Shown piece by piece: positions 38,591-51,390 of a stretch of 64,000 bases of DNA; position 1 is the stretch's first letter; each line of letters starts with the position of its first letter. The position numbers and the translations under genes are program-made. The stretch comes from Todiramphus chloris collaris (lineage: Eukaryota > Chordata > Aves > Coraciiformes > Alcedinidae). The stretch covers positions 5,440,045 to 5,504,044 of the forward strand of contig JANVCC010000077.1 in assembly GCA_025345505.1 (NCBI GenBank), in the 5' to 3' direction. A model generated the notes under the pieces. That model made no database searches, was not told the origin of the DNA, and saw only the letters and a program-made list of their open reading frames with translations.

Positions 38591-38660
38591 AGCTACAGAA
38601 GCATGGTTTGGAAGTAACCTCTGGAGTCCAGCCTCCCACTTCAAATACGACTCTCTTGAA
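38591..38660 (-). mobile_element. old CR1-like relic
   Basis: The plus strand shows AGCTACAGAAGCATGGTTTGG, then AAGTAACCTCTGGAGTCCAG and CCTCCCACTTC. This resembles, with many changes, the CR1 3' end read on the minus strand (…ACAGAATGGTTTGGGTTGGAAGGGACCTCTGGAG…CAGTCCAACCTCCC). Similarity may extend weakly to about 38760. The copy is much more diverged than the one at 13.5 kb. Identification is by eye. Confidence 0.5.
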
Positions 38661-41360
38661 AACTTTACCAGGATATGAGACTGGAATTTTTCAGTTTCTT
38701 ATCATCTCACAGAAGTTTCTTTTCAGAGTCTGATGCCCCAGTCTTGCCAGTGGTTTAGATTCTCTGAAGAATCTACAGGTAAAATATAATTTTGACATCC
38801 TTAAACAAAAAAGTAATTGTGTTTCCCTAAATAAAAATGTCCACATTTACATGAATAAAAACCTTGCATACCAACCCTACTCATAACAAAGTGTTCACAG
38901 ACCATCTGCAGACTCATACTTAGATGACCTATCTGACCAATAATAGCAACTAACATTCATGTTTAAGGAGTTTTTACTCTATTTGTAAATTTGTTGTTGT
39001 TGTTGTTCGAGAAAGAGGATCAAATGTAAAGGAACTACATAGCCATTCAAGCTAGAAGTGGATTAAGAATTTGCACATATATATGAAAATTTACCTGCTT
39101 GTAGTCTGTAACATCACCAGTATCTCCTATTAAAATGAACACACATTTCTGTTATCTTCATTAACCAAACTGTTTTGAATTAATATGTGTCTCTACAACC
39201 ATAAGCTACTGTATCTGCACCAGACTGGAACCTGCACTGAAACTGCACTGACAGTATTATATTATTATCTGATGACAATGACGCCAATGAAAATCTCTGC
39301 TAGCTGATAACTCACCCTTATATGCTCATAGCTGTAGCTCTTTAAAGAGCCGTCACAGGCCAGTCTAGGAGCACAAAACAGGTTATAGTAGCAATACCAG
39401 CTAAGACCAGAGATAAAAGAGGATCTTAAGGATATACCCCATACTTAGGAAACCACAAGGCCTCTAGGAAGCAAAGGACGTAAAAATCAGTGTTGCACAT
39501 GTAGCTAATCATTTCAAAGAACCTGTAATTATGCAAAACCAGTAAAATATGAGCAACAGAATGATAGTAGAGAAAGACCATGGGGCTCTCAGTTTTTTTA
39601 TTTTCAAATAGGAAATGCATTCTATTATGAAACAGCAAACACACTGGCCAGATTCATCATTGTACACTGTTATTCCACCTCTTTGCCAATGTAAACATCA
39701 GTAAGACCAGAACAGTAGCTGAGGGAATTGCACACCCTCCATTTTCTCCTTTCTGCTGGATGGCTGCGTAACACACTGTTCCCAGCTACTGAATTATTTA
39801 GAACATCATCTACAAACACCTGGAAACATATTTCTTGCTTCAGCTCAATCACTTGCATTTTATCCCCTCTCTTTAATTTACTAGCAGAGGAAATAATAAA
39901 AGCTGCCATTCCAAATAACTCCTTCAATCATTTGAAATTACTTCAGTAATGTGTTACCTCAAAGCTATTTTTTTAAATAATCATTTCTCTCTACCCTGTA
40001 CATTACAGAATGTAAGAAAAAATGGTGAAACTAGAAGTGTGTTTAGAGGCTGCACTTCCTAAATAGTTAATAACATTTTGTTATGGTTTATGGAGAAAAA
40101 ACTCAAGGGAATTATAATGGCCAATATATCTATGGTACGCCTTTGTGAACTGGAATATATACCACAGAAGAAAATTACAGTAACTCCCTCCTATTTAAAG
40201 AGGAAATTGTCTCTAGGGCAGAGCAGTCCCTAATGGGGAAAAAAAGAAGTGCCAGAAGACCCTCAGAAAAATACCAGCACTTGTCCGAGACCCTTGTGTC
40301 CAGATCCATGGGTGTTTCTGAGCTTAAAACACTAAACCAAACAACTCAGTCAGGTTGTCCATGGAATGGGCTAAAGAGACACATCCCCCAGAACTCAAGC
40401 TGTGTCTTCTGTTGTAAAAATGCATTTTGGATGAGCTACACAGTTGAGAAGTCCTGAGGCAATTGATGGTCATTTTCCTTGATGAGCATGGCACTGCATT
40501 TTGAGGAGGAGTCTTCCCCCTACCCTGGCCTGTTAGTGCTTCCTGCCTGGGGCTGCATCCCCACATCTCTGCTAGCTAAAGGGGTCATGCGAGAGTCCCT
40601 GAATTCACTTTTGGACACACTCAGATGCATCCAAGGCCCAAAGACGTTTGCTAGCCCAGATGCTTCTCCTGAAGTGGGACAGTGAGCACTTTCCCCAGCT
40701 CCCTCCACCAGCAGCATGATGGGAATGATGAGACAGCTGAGGGGCAAGAGGCATAGACGCTTATTTTTCAGATGATACAGCCAAATCAGTAAAGGATGTC
40801 CACCCACAGCATGCAGTTTCTCTGAAACATGCATCAGATACATTTGACAACAGCTGCATACTTTCAAAAGTGTCTTTAATCAGCAAGCCTCTACACAATT
40901 GTTTGTTCTGGAGCACCAGAATATTGGTCATAGATCAGCTACTGCTTTGGGTGTTGGAGAGACAGGGAAATTTCATTCTGCTCACCAGAAAGTGCAGAGG
41001 GTGAGCATTTGCAAAGAATGACAAGCAAAAGAAAAGTCTGTGTATTGGTTTGCAATACAACACTTGTGGGCTGTACACCCCTCTCTGTCACTGTCATCTG
41101 CCAAAACACAGAATCTCAGCCATGGCCATCTGTACCTATAGAGAGTGAGGAGAGGGAACAAAGCCAAGAGCACATCCATGCTAAGAGGGACAGCAATGAT
41201 CGTTGACAAGATGCCTTGTCCCATTCTTCAGTCACATTGGCATGCATGAAGCTTTGGTACATTAGTTTCTTATTTGACAGCTTTCATCTCCTTTCTGAGA
41301 CTGATGAGGAGCATCCCTGTGACAAGCACTGAGTTTCATCCCTGATCACATTGAGAGGAA
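38661..41360. other. unique noncoding DNA
   Basis: No gene is recognised. The 40.2-41.2 kb part is richer in G+C than its surroundings and holds overlapping open frames on both strands (up to 115 codons, 40520-40867 minus). None shows a domain or a consistent codon bias. A (TTG)n microsatellite lies at 38991-39007. Confidence 0.6.
38991..39007. repeat. (TTG)n microsatellite
   Basis: Five and two-thirds TTG units in tandem. Confidence 0.9.
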
Positions 41361-41494
41361 GATAAAAAGACATCTCTGTCAAAACAGTGGCCTGGTCTGA
41401 CAAACCTGCTGGCCTAACATATTTCAAGATAAAAAGACATCTCTGTCAAAACAGTGGCCTGGTCTGACAAACCTGCTGGCCTAACATATTTCAA
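41361..41494. repeat. 67-bp perfect tandem duplication
   Basis: Two identical 67-base units, 41361-41427 and 41428-41494, abut exactly with no mismatch. The unit begins GATAAAAAGACATCTCTGTC and ends CTAACATATTTCAA. This is either a very recent duplication, probably polymorphic, or an assembly or haplotype-merging artefact. The unit has no recognisable family. Confidence 0.97.
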
Positions 41495-44400
41495 CAACTA
41501 CATGATCTGACCCACACACGGCAAGAGCCCGAACTCAGAGTTATCCATCACCTATAAAACATAAAGTTAGTGAAAGACAGGAAGGAGAACAAATGGTTAA
41601 ATATTTGGAAGCTTGGATATATGCAAAAAAGGCTACATATAAACCAAGTATTTTTTAAAATGTTGGTTTATATTGATACAGTAACAAACAGTGCTCTGAA
41701 TTTGTTCGACTTTCAACAAGTAGCTCAGAGCTACAGCATTCACTTTGAAGCCTGCCTGTTCTTAACCCATGTAGTAAAACACATCTCAGGCAGAAGGATA
41801 TGGCATCGATCATCCAAGCTCGCAATGGAAGCTTTTTACTGTGGTAGAGAACCACAGCGAACACTCATCATTACACACATTACAGCAGTTTTTGGACCCA
41901 ATCAACAGCTCACTATCCAGCCCTCTCTTGCTTTTCCCTTATTCCCATGCCATGCATTCCCAATACTTTACCTTGAGCCAGCTCTGGCACCGGTCTGACC
42001 CCACGGTGCATCAATTCCATTTAACTAAAACAGCAGAAAATTACCTTGGCAAAAAGCAAAACCTTTAGTTGGGTTAGAGATGCAAATTGGCTCTCCATGC
42101 AAACAGAAAAGTGACAGAGACGAGGAAGGAGAAAGAGAGACCTCACTTTTCAGCATCAGAAAGCTGTGACCAGCTTCGATGTCTCTTGGATCCATATCCC
42201 GAGCCTGACTACAGACAGCGTAAGAGCAAATAGCCCATCTTGCCTCTGAAGATATCAGTGCTGACAAGGAAGACATGAGAGAGATTTGGAAAAACAACAT
42301 TTGCAGGAAAGCAATTTGGCTGTTATCATACAACCATTTGATGATAGAGGTGTTTACCAAGAATCCTCATGCAATGATGTCTGAAAAAAAGCTCTTACCC
42401 TTACCTTCAAATGTTATTTATTTAAGAATATTATTTTCTGTTTAAAATAAGATTCTCCTGGATCAAAACTCCAAATGAAACACTGAAAAATGAAAGTCAT
42501 GGAGAAATATAAAAGCATTTCTTTTGGTGTGGAAACGCTGCCATCTTATTTTTAAATTCATAGTGGAAATAGTTCTCAGCAAAGTGAGGAAAATTGGATC
42601 TGTGTGGAATGGAAATAAATCTGTCCCACAGAAACAAATGCGATATTCTTCAAAATGGAAAAAATCTGAACAGCATGCTAGAAACCCCTACATCAAGTTG
42701 ATCTCAGTGAGTATTTGCAACCATATCTCCTGTGAAAAAGCTCCAGAGAATTCATGCAGATGTTTTCCAGTAGGTAAAGTTTTGAATGATTCAATAATCA
42801 TTTTCTAACTATGAGAGAATGAATTAAGCATATTCCTGGCCCACCTAAGAGAAAAATATTATAAGGCTCAAACTTTATAAATGTAGCACTGGTGAAAAGA
42901 ATTATTTTGCCCTTGAGCTACTAATGAATGGCTAGCTTTACCAGCATTCAAAAGGATATTAGACATTTATATGGCTAATGAGAGTATTCATGGTTACATA
43001 AGAAGGAATAAATAAAATTAAGGCTATAAGCCCTCCTTCTGGGCCAGGAAGAAAAAGAGAAAAAAAATCTTTGGTTGCAAACTGTTCTATGAAGACCTGA
43101 GGTAAAATCTTGACCTTGTTAAAGTTACTTAGAATTCTTCCAAAGTAGCTGTGATTTTACCCCAACCTTTGTTAATTATGCAGCTTCCCCTGACTTCATT
43201 AGGCTACTCATCATCTGCAGAGCTTCTTATGCCTTCTCACAGCACCTGAAAATAACCAGTATAGCTACAGATAAGCAGCTAGACTTTAGGTATAAGCTAA
43301 AATGACAATTGCTGTATTACTTTATGTCCATTTTAGGGAACTGAAATTAAATATTAGATCTATTAGAAACTGACAGGCTGCTAGTTTGGCTTGCTCTAGG
43401 ACTACTAACATCCTTACTATGAAATGAAAGCACAGTACAGTATGTTCCCTATCATACTGTATCCTCCTGCTCCAGGGAGCAGCAATAGGTAGGTGTTGAT
43501 TTATTCATAAAGAAACTCTGCTCCAGTTGCACCCTGAATTCCTTTGCATTACCTCAGAGCAGGATCCCTGAAAGTCCCCTGCATTACCCAATTCATGCTG
43601 CTAGCCCTCACTAGCACCTTCTAAGTACAGGTCTCTCAACTTTACTCTCTTTGTGATCTGTCGTCTGTTCCTCAGGGAGCAGGGAAGTACCAAAGCCTGC
43701 TACCATCTCCTCGGTTTTCCTTTGGCTTTCTACCTTCTCATCCCTCTCACAGACACACATCTCCCTGCTGTTTCTCCCCACACCCAGTTGTTTTACTTCC
43801 TCTACCAATGTGGCAGACACATTAAAACGACAGGGCTAGCACAGGGATCTCTCATAAAAGCCTCTGTTTCAGCTAGCAGTTCTGAAGGGCAGACCCATGC
43901 AGGTCTTCATAGCTGTAATGCAGAGTCAGATGCTAAAGTTTCACAGCTTGTCTTGGTACTGTATCCAGTTGTTTATAATGTGACATATCCAGTAGTCTAC
44001 ATAATTCATCAGGATTTCCCACTGCATTGTGATAGGATTTGGGATTTCTTTTTTGATGTTTGTCACAGTAGGAGCCAGGATTACACTACTCTTCTGATGC
44101 TGTGAAGCATGACTCCAAAGGGTATTTAAATGGTGGGAGGCATTGCTCTCCCCGTGCTGCTGGTAACAGCATCACCTCCACTTAGCCATACACCTTTTGA
44201 TGCCTAGCGGATGGGATATTCTCCTTAATAAAACACTTGCTGAGATAACTGAACACTAGAGAACAAAAGTGATGTATGAAACTAAAACCACTTCTTTCTT
44301 CCTTCATGTGTTTAAACTCTCAGTTGTAGGGCTAGAAAGAGAGAGAAATCCCATTGACAGATAAGACATTTAACACAGAGCAAGAGTTGAGATGGAAAAT

Positions 44401-46100
44401 TGTTTGTGCACCTGCTTCTTGAGTTCTATATAAGAGAAAGAACAATTTACTTATAAATCCTGCAGAACAGGACCCCTGAGACTGGTCATTCTTTTACTGA
44501 CTACAATCTTCCAAGAATCTTGCAGAAATTCAGGGAAAATTCTAAAAAGGTGTTTAAAAAAAAAAAAAGAGGTGCTCATTATCTGTGATTTTCAAAGTGT
44601 AAAATCCCCTCCAGCTCTTTTGAAAATCTGATCTCAGTGTTTGTGAGCCTTATTTTCTGATCTCTAAAACTGAGCTTTTTTCCCAGCTCTCTACAGATCT
44701 TCAGTATCTGCGGATGAGCACTGACTGTACAGTGCTGCTTAGTACTCAAGCATGATCATTAACAAAGAAAAAAACCTAAACCAAAGAAGTTACTCTAACT
44801 TAATGTTTGCAGAAAGCCAAATGACACCATTCATTTCCTTTCAGGATCAGCTTGAGACTCAGATCTTTTAGCTAACAAGCTACTCCTTGTATCTCTGCGT
44901 GCCTTCATCATATGCATATTAATGCTAACCTACACATACATTACTAAATATTCCTTAGACATACACAGTAAGCTATTGATGTATATAGTGCTTGTTATTG
45001 GCTGTATAGGTGATATCAGAGCTGACAGCACCTCCCTTTAAGCTGAGTAAGGAAGGTTAGCCTGAGGTGACGACCTCACACCTCTCTCACTTCCAGCAGT
45101 AAGGAACACTGTCTCTTCTTTTAACTCTATAGTACAGGAACTAGAAAAACAAAAAATCAGCCTAAGAAACTCTTAGCTAAAGTAAGGCAGCATCAGCACT
45201 ACAGGGAGCAAACTGTGCTTGTGAAATTCTTAAAGGTCTTTAAACTTCATTGCCTACATCATTATTCGTTATGCCTTAAGATGGATGTGAAGTTACATAG
45301 GTAAACCAGCACTCAGTTTTGAATTTCCTACTTTTCTTCCTTAGAGATGTTAGACCTTTCTCCACTAATACCAGGAAACAGGGTTCTCAGCCAAAGCTCT
45401 CCTGCACTGTCACACAGGTTTCACAGAAACCAAGATAAATATTATAAAATACAGCAAGCGCCCAAGAGCGTGTGGTGAATCAGTGCTGCTCCTCCTCCTT
45501 GGATGACCCTAACTTCTTTGCAAGTCTCCCAGTTGTTTAAAAGGACCTCCCTTAGAATTAAACACAGATTTCTCTTTTGATTTCAGAGGGAAACACTTCA
45601 GTTTGTCACCTTGTTTTGTAGACAGTGCACACATTTCTAAAGACAGAGCAGTGACCTAGCAGTGGCCTGCGCCTTCACTTCAGATTAGGTCTGATGAAAG
45701 GAAAGAAAAGACTAACAACCCCACATACATTTTTACTGTCTTGTTGTCAGAGAGTATAGTGTTGTTTTGGAGTAGTCTGGAGCTCCTGCACTATTATCTC
45801 CATTTGCTTCATCCTCCTGTGTCATCTAGGGCAAAGAAAGAAACCAAAGAGGCAACAGAAAGAGACTGATATTCCTCCGCCTCTTTTTTTTGGTTGGGTT
45901 TTTTTTTTTACCTAATATAAATAGGAGTAAGACTGATTCCTACAGGTAGGTAGTATGTATGACTTGGATTAATCCCGTTAAGATTAAGCTATTCAAGTGT
46001 TAATTACACTACAAATATGAAGCCAATCCATCTCTTGCTTTCCCTCTGACTGCTTGTTTGGAGCCAAACGGCTGAGTGAAAACTCAAGTCAGTTGCTGAG
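41495..46100. other. unique noncoding DNA
   Basis: No gene is recognised. Open frames of 142 codons (41570-41998 plus) and 150 codons (43653-44105 plus) are the longest in the window. Neither has a domain, signal peptide or exon-like borders, and both are within the chance range for 64 kb of this composition. Confidence 0.6.
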
Positions 46101-46108
46101 TAAGACCT

Positions 46109-46333
46109 TTATTTTGGGTGATTAAGGCATTGATGAGGTTTAACTAAAAGCAGTGAGAATTCACCCTCTTTCTTTTCCTCCGGCTCTGTTTCAGAGGCCT
46201 TATCTGTCCATTCCTCTGTTTCCCCTTTCTTATCAATTATCCCATGAAATTTCCTGAACACTTGCAACTGATAGGGAGGACTTTCATATTGTATCACCTC
46301 ATTCTGTGACATTGTGGGGTACCAGCAGCTCAA
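46109..46333 (-). other. protein-like short open frame with poly-A signal at its stop
   Basis: A minus-strand frame of 74 codons whose composition looks more protein-like than most in the window: a Pro/Tyr/Gln part (ESPPYQLQVFRKFHGIIDKK) followed by a Glu/Lys-rich part (ETEEWTDKASETEPEEKKEG). Its TAA stop (46109-46111) lies within an AATAAA hexamer (46108-46113 on the minus strand), as in a compact 3' terminal exon or LTR. The preceding minus-strand acceptor candidate is poor. I recognise no family, and chance remains the best single explanation. Confidence 0.2.
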
Positions 46334-46737
46334 CGTGCTGTGTCCCCATGTGCTGCATATCTCAAAACAGCCTCACTGATGATTTGTATCTGAGTGAATC
46401 GTCTCTATACAAGCAAGATGGCACCTGTAGAGGCTACTTGCCTGGCAGAACTCATTAGGTGATGTTACTCGGTGGGTATTATTCAGATGTTTGCCGCTGC
46501 TGTGTGCTGGGTACGACACAGGAGTTATTACTGATAAGCAAAGATCAAAGCTGAAATGCAGTGGAAAATCCTCTTGTCTACTCTTGTGTGTTTTGCAGAT
46601 GAATAATCCAATATTGGGTTGAACTAGAACACCTGGTATCACAGCTATCTCTCTATTCATCATCTCTCTGTATCTTTTTTCAGAAAAAAAATGGAATTCA
46701 GTTTCTGTTTCAAACCAATCTTCTCTTAAGTGAAGAG

Positions 46738-46792
46738 AATCACAGATGGAAAATAAGGAGGCTATTATCTAAAATGCATCAGTCCAATCGTT
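46738..46792 (-). mobile_element. possible very old CR1 relic
   Basis: GAATCACAGATGG, then AAGGAGG, and after about 25 bases ATCAGTCCAATC, in the order and spacing of the CR1 3' end read on the minus strand. Much has decayed and the match is short, so this is tentative. Confidence 0.3.
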
Positions 46793-48810
46793 TATTATTG
46801 GTATTTTACCTAAACATGTATCAGGATTATTGAAAATATGTAGGAAATACTTAGTTACATAGAAAGATACTGTCATATAAAGACATAATAATACATGATT
46901 CCAGAAAGATTCCTTTGCAGACAAATAACACATCAGAAGTACCCAAGAGCAGAGGAAGGAGTAAGGCTGAATTGTTTATCCTCACCAAAGACTTCCTGTA
47001 CATGAACAAAAGAATCCAACTGACTACTGCTCAGAGAAAACTCATCATTTTGCTGAGCAGGAAAAATTGCTTTGGGTTGCTAGTGTCTTTTTGGCTGAAC
47101 ACTATCAGACATTAACCAGTTGAAAAATTAATTCATTTTAATCTTGAGAAAATTCATTGTTAAGTGATGTGCTATGTAACTTGCAGACTGTTTAGACAGC
47201 TCAAATAGGTGTTATTAATGTTGCATGAATATGTATTTTTTCAAGTCTAAAGAAATACAAGATTAAACACTTATGAAAGTCTTGCTGTCTAGCTTCTCTT
47301 GAAATTACAGGACACAATGTTCTTGGCTACATTTACTTTCAGATTTCGCTGCCCGATGGGCATTTTAAGACACCTAGAAAACACCTGGAAAAAATACAAG
47401 GAAAAACCACCTGTATCTAAACAATCTTTGGAATCATTCTGATTTATGAGACATTCCAAATAGACTAAAGGTCCTATACTGACACCACCTTTTTCTTCAT
47501 CTTAGCAGTACCATAATCTAATATGTTGCTTTATTTATATCATATTTTTGAGAAATTTTAGTTAGAAGCTGATCATTACTAGCCAAAGCAAGCACAGCTT
47601 CCTTTGGGTCTCATGGGGGGATTTCCAGCTAAGGGGTGGTCCCTTCCCTTCCTTCTGAAGTGAAATACATTTTCTTGCTGTTTGTAAAGTGCTCATCTTC
47701 TGCAGACAACCACATCCTGAACCAGCAAAATACAAGTTTGAACTTGCGTCTTCTGATCTGAATGGAACTTGACACCTGTTTATACCTGAGTGTGAAACTG
47801 GATGTCTCTACTGGTTATAAGCAAAAGTATTACATTAAGCACGCTGGCAGAAGCACCTACCTGAATTGAAGCCTGTCTGTAGTTACAATTTCCTCAGCAT
47901 TTGAATTTGACACTTTTATCCCCAAGGACTTTTAGAATACTTAAGATATGGTCTGAAATGGAGATCTTTATTAGCATGTATACCATGTGCAGCTTCTCCT
48001 CAACAGTTGCTTACAAATTAGATGTAGCAGGAACCGTCTCTGACCTCCAGTTAATTATTTTATACAACTACTGAATTTCAAGAACTCCAGGGGGTATCTT
48101 TTAGAAAATATCTGCTGAATATTTGAGGAGCAGCAAATGACACAAGGTCATCCATTTAATAGGGTAGCATTAACATCCTGCTCTGAGGACCCAAAAGTAA
48201 TCCTCCACCTAGCACCACCAGCCAGAGGGCAACAGCAAATGACTCACAGGGAAAGGGAATAATTTTTCATTTTTCAGAAAGTTCCATGACACAAACTTTA
48301 ACACATAATTAAGGATTTCATTTGCAGAAATCCTGAATTTAATTCCTGTTTACTTTCTCTCTGGATCAACAGAGCAGAGACAGTTCAGTCAGGTGAGAAC
48401 TTTTCTGAGCACAGTAACTACAGAAATAATTGTATTTATAGGCACACCTCACACGGTCTTCTGCTTCTGAAAGTGGTTTGCCTTGTTTGATCCATCCCAC
48501 ATGCAAACTGTCAGATGGAGTAGTACTCATCACAGCAGCAATTTCCTCAAGTCCTAGTAGATGAGCAACCACCTTAGAGTACATGCAGGTGTTGTTATAC
48601 GTGTACCTTCTTATACCCTTGAGGGAGCTCAATCAAATAATTAAAACTGTTATGGAAATATTAGCAGTGGTAGCAATAATTTGAGTACATTAGTTTACCC
48701 CAGTGATTTTTATTTGACTGTCTATACATTTGTAATTTGCCTTTTAAAAACTATTCTGTATTTATTATTTGCCCTCATTCATTCCATATAGCGTGTGAAT
48801 ATGTAAAAAT
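46793..48810. other. unique noncoding DNA
   Basis: No gene is recognised. The minus-strand frame at 48366-48632 (88 codons) contains a protein-like stretch (VVAHLLGLEEIAAVMSTTPS) but no known domain and no supporting exon signals. Confidence 0.6.
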
Positions 48811-48881
48811 AAACCAAACCAAAAAACCCAACAACAACCACACAAAAAAACCCAACCAAACAAACCAACAACAAAAACCAC
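48811..48881. repeat. A/C-rich low-complexity tract (AAACC-type)
   Basis: Seventy bases composed only of A and C apart from the edges, in AAACC, CAACAA and AAAAACCC units. It is the longest such patch here. Such tracts are frequent in bird DNA and may derive from poly-A tails. Confidence 0.85.
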
Positions 48882-48961
48882 AGAAGACACGCAGTTATAC
48901 AATGCCACAGTCAGCCCAAGAAACTCCCAACTAATTAAATGTGTTCCAGGAAATGCAATTT

Positions 48962-48978
48962 GGGGGGGGGGGGGGGGG
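48962..48978. repeat. poly-G run, 17 bases
   Basis: Seventeen consecutive G, preceded by AATTT and followed by TTGTTG. It is quadruplex-prone and hard to sequence, so its length is uncertain. Confidence 0.85.
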
Positions 48979-51370
48979 TTGTTGCTGGTTGTGAGCCCAT
49001 ATACTTGGCAGAGCAGCTCAAGTCTCTAAAGAAATGAATCATCCCTGTTTCACCGGGATATGCGTTTTCTCCAAGAAAGATATATGGCAAAATGGGACTG
49101 GCCAGGAAAATTGGTATAAAAACGTTCAGGAGCAAACACACTCCTGTTATGCACAACCAGGCTGTACAAAACAACCACCGTATAGCTTGCTCATCTAATT
49201 CTCTATCCAAATAAAAGTGGAAATTGCAGTATTAAGTAGAATCCATGTGGACAAATTGCTCTTTGAAAGATGTGCAGACTGAAGGGGGTATCTCTAAGAG
49301 CATGCTAGATAAAACCAGTACTTTGTCAGAGAGATATGTGCAGACAGATCCATCTCCCATCCTCTCAAGCACTTTCTCCTATGATTTGTCACCAGATTTA
49401 CTGCTCTATCAATGTTTTGTCATCCTCCAAAGCCTTAAAACACCATCCCCACCACCACTAGAGCATTTTCTGGTTCACTGCAGTCTAGGAGAGAAAACTG
49501 GATCCAAGGCTTTGCCACAAGCAATTAGAATAACCTTCAGGAGAAGGTTCCCCATTTTTTGCTGATCAAAGCCACCTCTATGGCATACAACAGCTTCAGA
49601 ACAGCTTCTTTTTGGCTTGCTTAAATATTGTTTTGCCTTGCCTGAACTTAGTAAACACCAGCATCAAGAGATAGAAAAATGGTACCAAAGTTTACAATGC
49701 TCAAAAGCCTGCTGGGAATCCAGAAGCTGCCTCCAGCTTTTAAAAGCAGCACCGAAGACACTGCTGTTTTCATGACTGCAGCTGGAGTGAGCAGGAGATG
49801 TTTCCAAACTTCATAGGCTGTGGACTAGCCTTCTAGGACATAGATGCTGCCTGCTGATTACTTTACCAGTGCTAAAACCTTGTTACTGCTCTGCTTTTCT
49901 CTGACGCGCAAATATAAAACAATCTCTCACACATCCATCCTTACCCCTGAGACACCATATAACAGAAAGTATACTTGATTAGACACTTTAAACACAAAAT
50001 GACAGAAGATTAATGAATACAAAGGAAACAAATGAGGGGAAGGCATTTTAGGGAAAAACACTGACACAAACTGTCAAAACTGAATAATAGATTTGATTGC
50101 TTAACATCTACTAAAATAAATCCTTGGGGTAGTTTCAAAAACCTCAGTCACTTTCAAGCTCTGATTCAAAGTGCAGTGAAATCAATAGGAAGACATCTAG
50201 TGCCTAAGAATGTTAACAGATCAGAGCTGCAGAACATAAAAAATTTTGATTTTGCCTAAGGCTGTGAACATTTTTTACTTTGCTTTTGCTCATGAGTGAT
50301 AATATACACTTTGGTATGCAAGGAACTAAAACACTTATACATTGTTTTACAGGTTATTACTGAAGTTTTCTACAGTGATGTCTGCAGTTTTAGATGTAAC
50401 TATTTACAAGTCTTACTTAATTTTTTCCCCCTCAGCAATTGTAGTTATTTATTATTGTTATTTTTCTGGATTGATGAAGCTACTACAGGGAATATAAAAA
50501 CCAGAATTATACACTAAAGAAGCTATAACTATTTCAAGCAAATAAAGAACAAGCCTCTCGCAACTGGAAGTTGAATTTTAAAGAAAATATTCAGACTTGG
50601 ATAAGTATACAGATAATTTTATACATTGAGTCTTACCTATTCATCTTTCTTTATACAACAATTATAAGACAAAAATCTTACCAAAAAAAAAAAAAAGAAG
50701 ATAAAGCCATTTTCTCTCTAAAGGGGGAATAGTAATTTGGAGAAAGACTGTGTTCCTTAAAATGTGAATTTGAGAAACATGTTGTACATGATAAAATTTG
50801 CCAAGTTATGAAAATGAGAAGCAAATCAATACAGAAGAGGAACCAAAAAGCAGACAAAATATGAATAAATCTGAGAACTGCAGTAGAAAAACAATGAGAT
50901 CTAGAAATAGAAAGCACATATGTACATGCTTCCTGACTAAACCTAAGAATTCTTCCATTAGCTGACATTTCATCACTGGAAACAACAGGGAAGAAGAAAG
51001 AGTTAGTGGAAATCTGTATGACCAAAGTCTGTTTTCATGATACACACTCAGTAGCTTAGGTGCAGAAGCAGTACAGGTGTTTTCATTTGGCAGGGGTTCC
51101 TTATTACATCTGCCTGTCCTACTGCCAGCCTAGTAGCCCAGGATCAACAGCACACAAATTCTGTCTCCCTGCATTGGATATGACAGTCTTTGCATGGTCA
51201 ACAATGTTTCAGAGTTTTGTGTCATGTAGTGTTAAAGACACAAATGTTTGGTTAATTGACAATCTTTCAAATAACCGTTGTTTTGTTACCTACAAAATTA
51301 ATCTCCTCTTAAACCAGGAAGGACAACTGAGAGAAATCTGACATTAACAATACAACCAAGTAAAAAATAA

Positions 51371-51390
51371 CACACACACACAAAAAAAAA
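51371..51390. repeat. (CA)6 plus A run
   Basis: Six CA units followed by nine A. A short dinucleotide microsatellite. Confidence 0.85.

Noticed and set aside
43653-44105. 150-codon plus-strand open frame, the longest in the window
   Set aside because: No domain, no signal peptide, no codon bias, no splice context. A frame of this length is expected by chance in 64 kb on six frames.
46735-46860. Ancient MIR or other tetrapod SINE
   Set aside because: No A/B box or MIR core blocks. The short match fits a degraded CR1 end better, and even that is weak.
48366-48632. Minus-strand frame with a protein-like central stretch
   Set aside because: No family recognised, no exon signals and no supporting neighbour. 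Left as chance pending a search.
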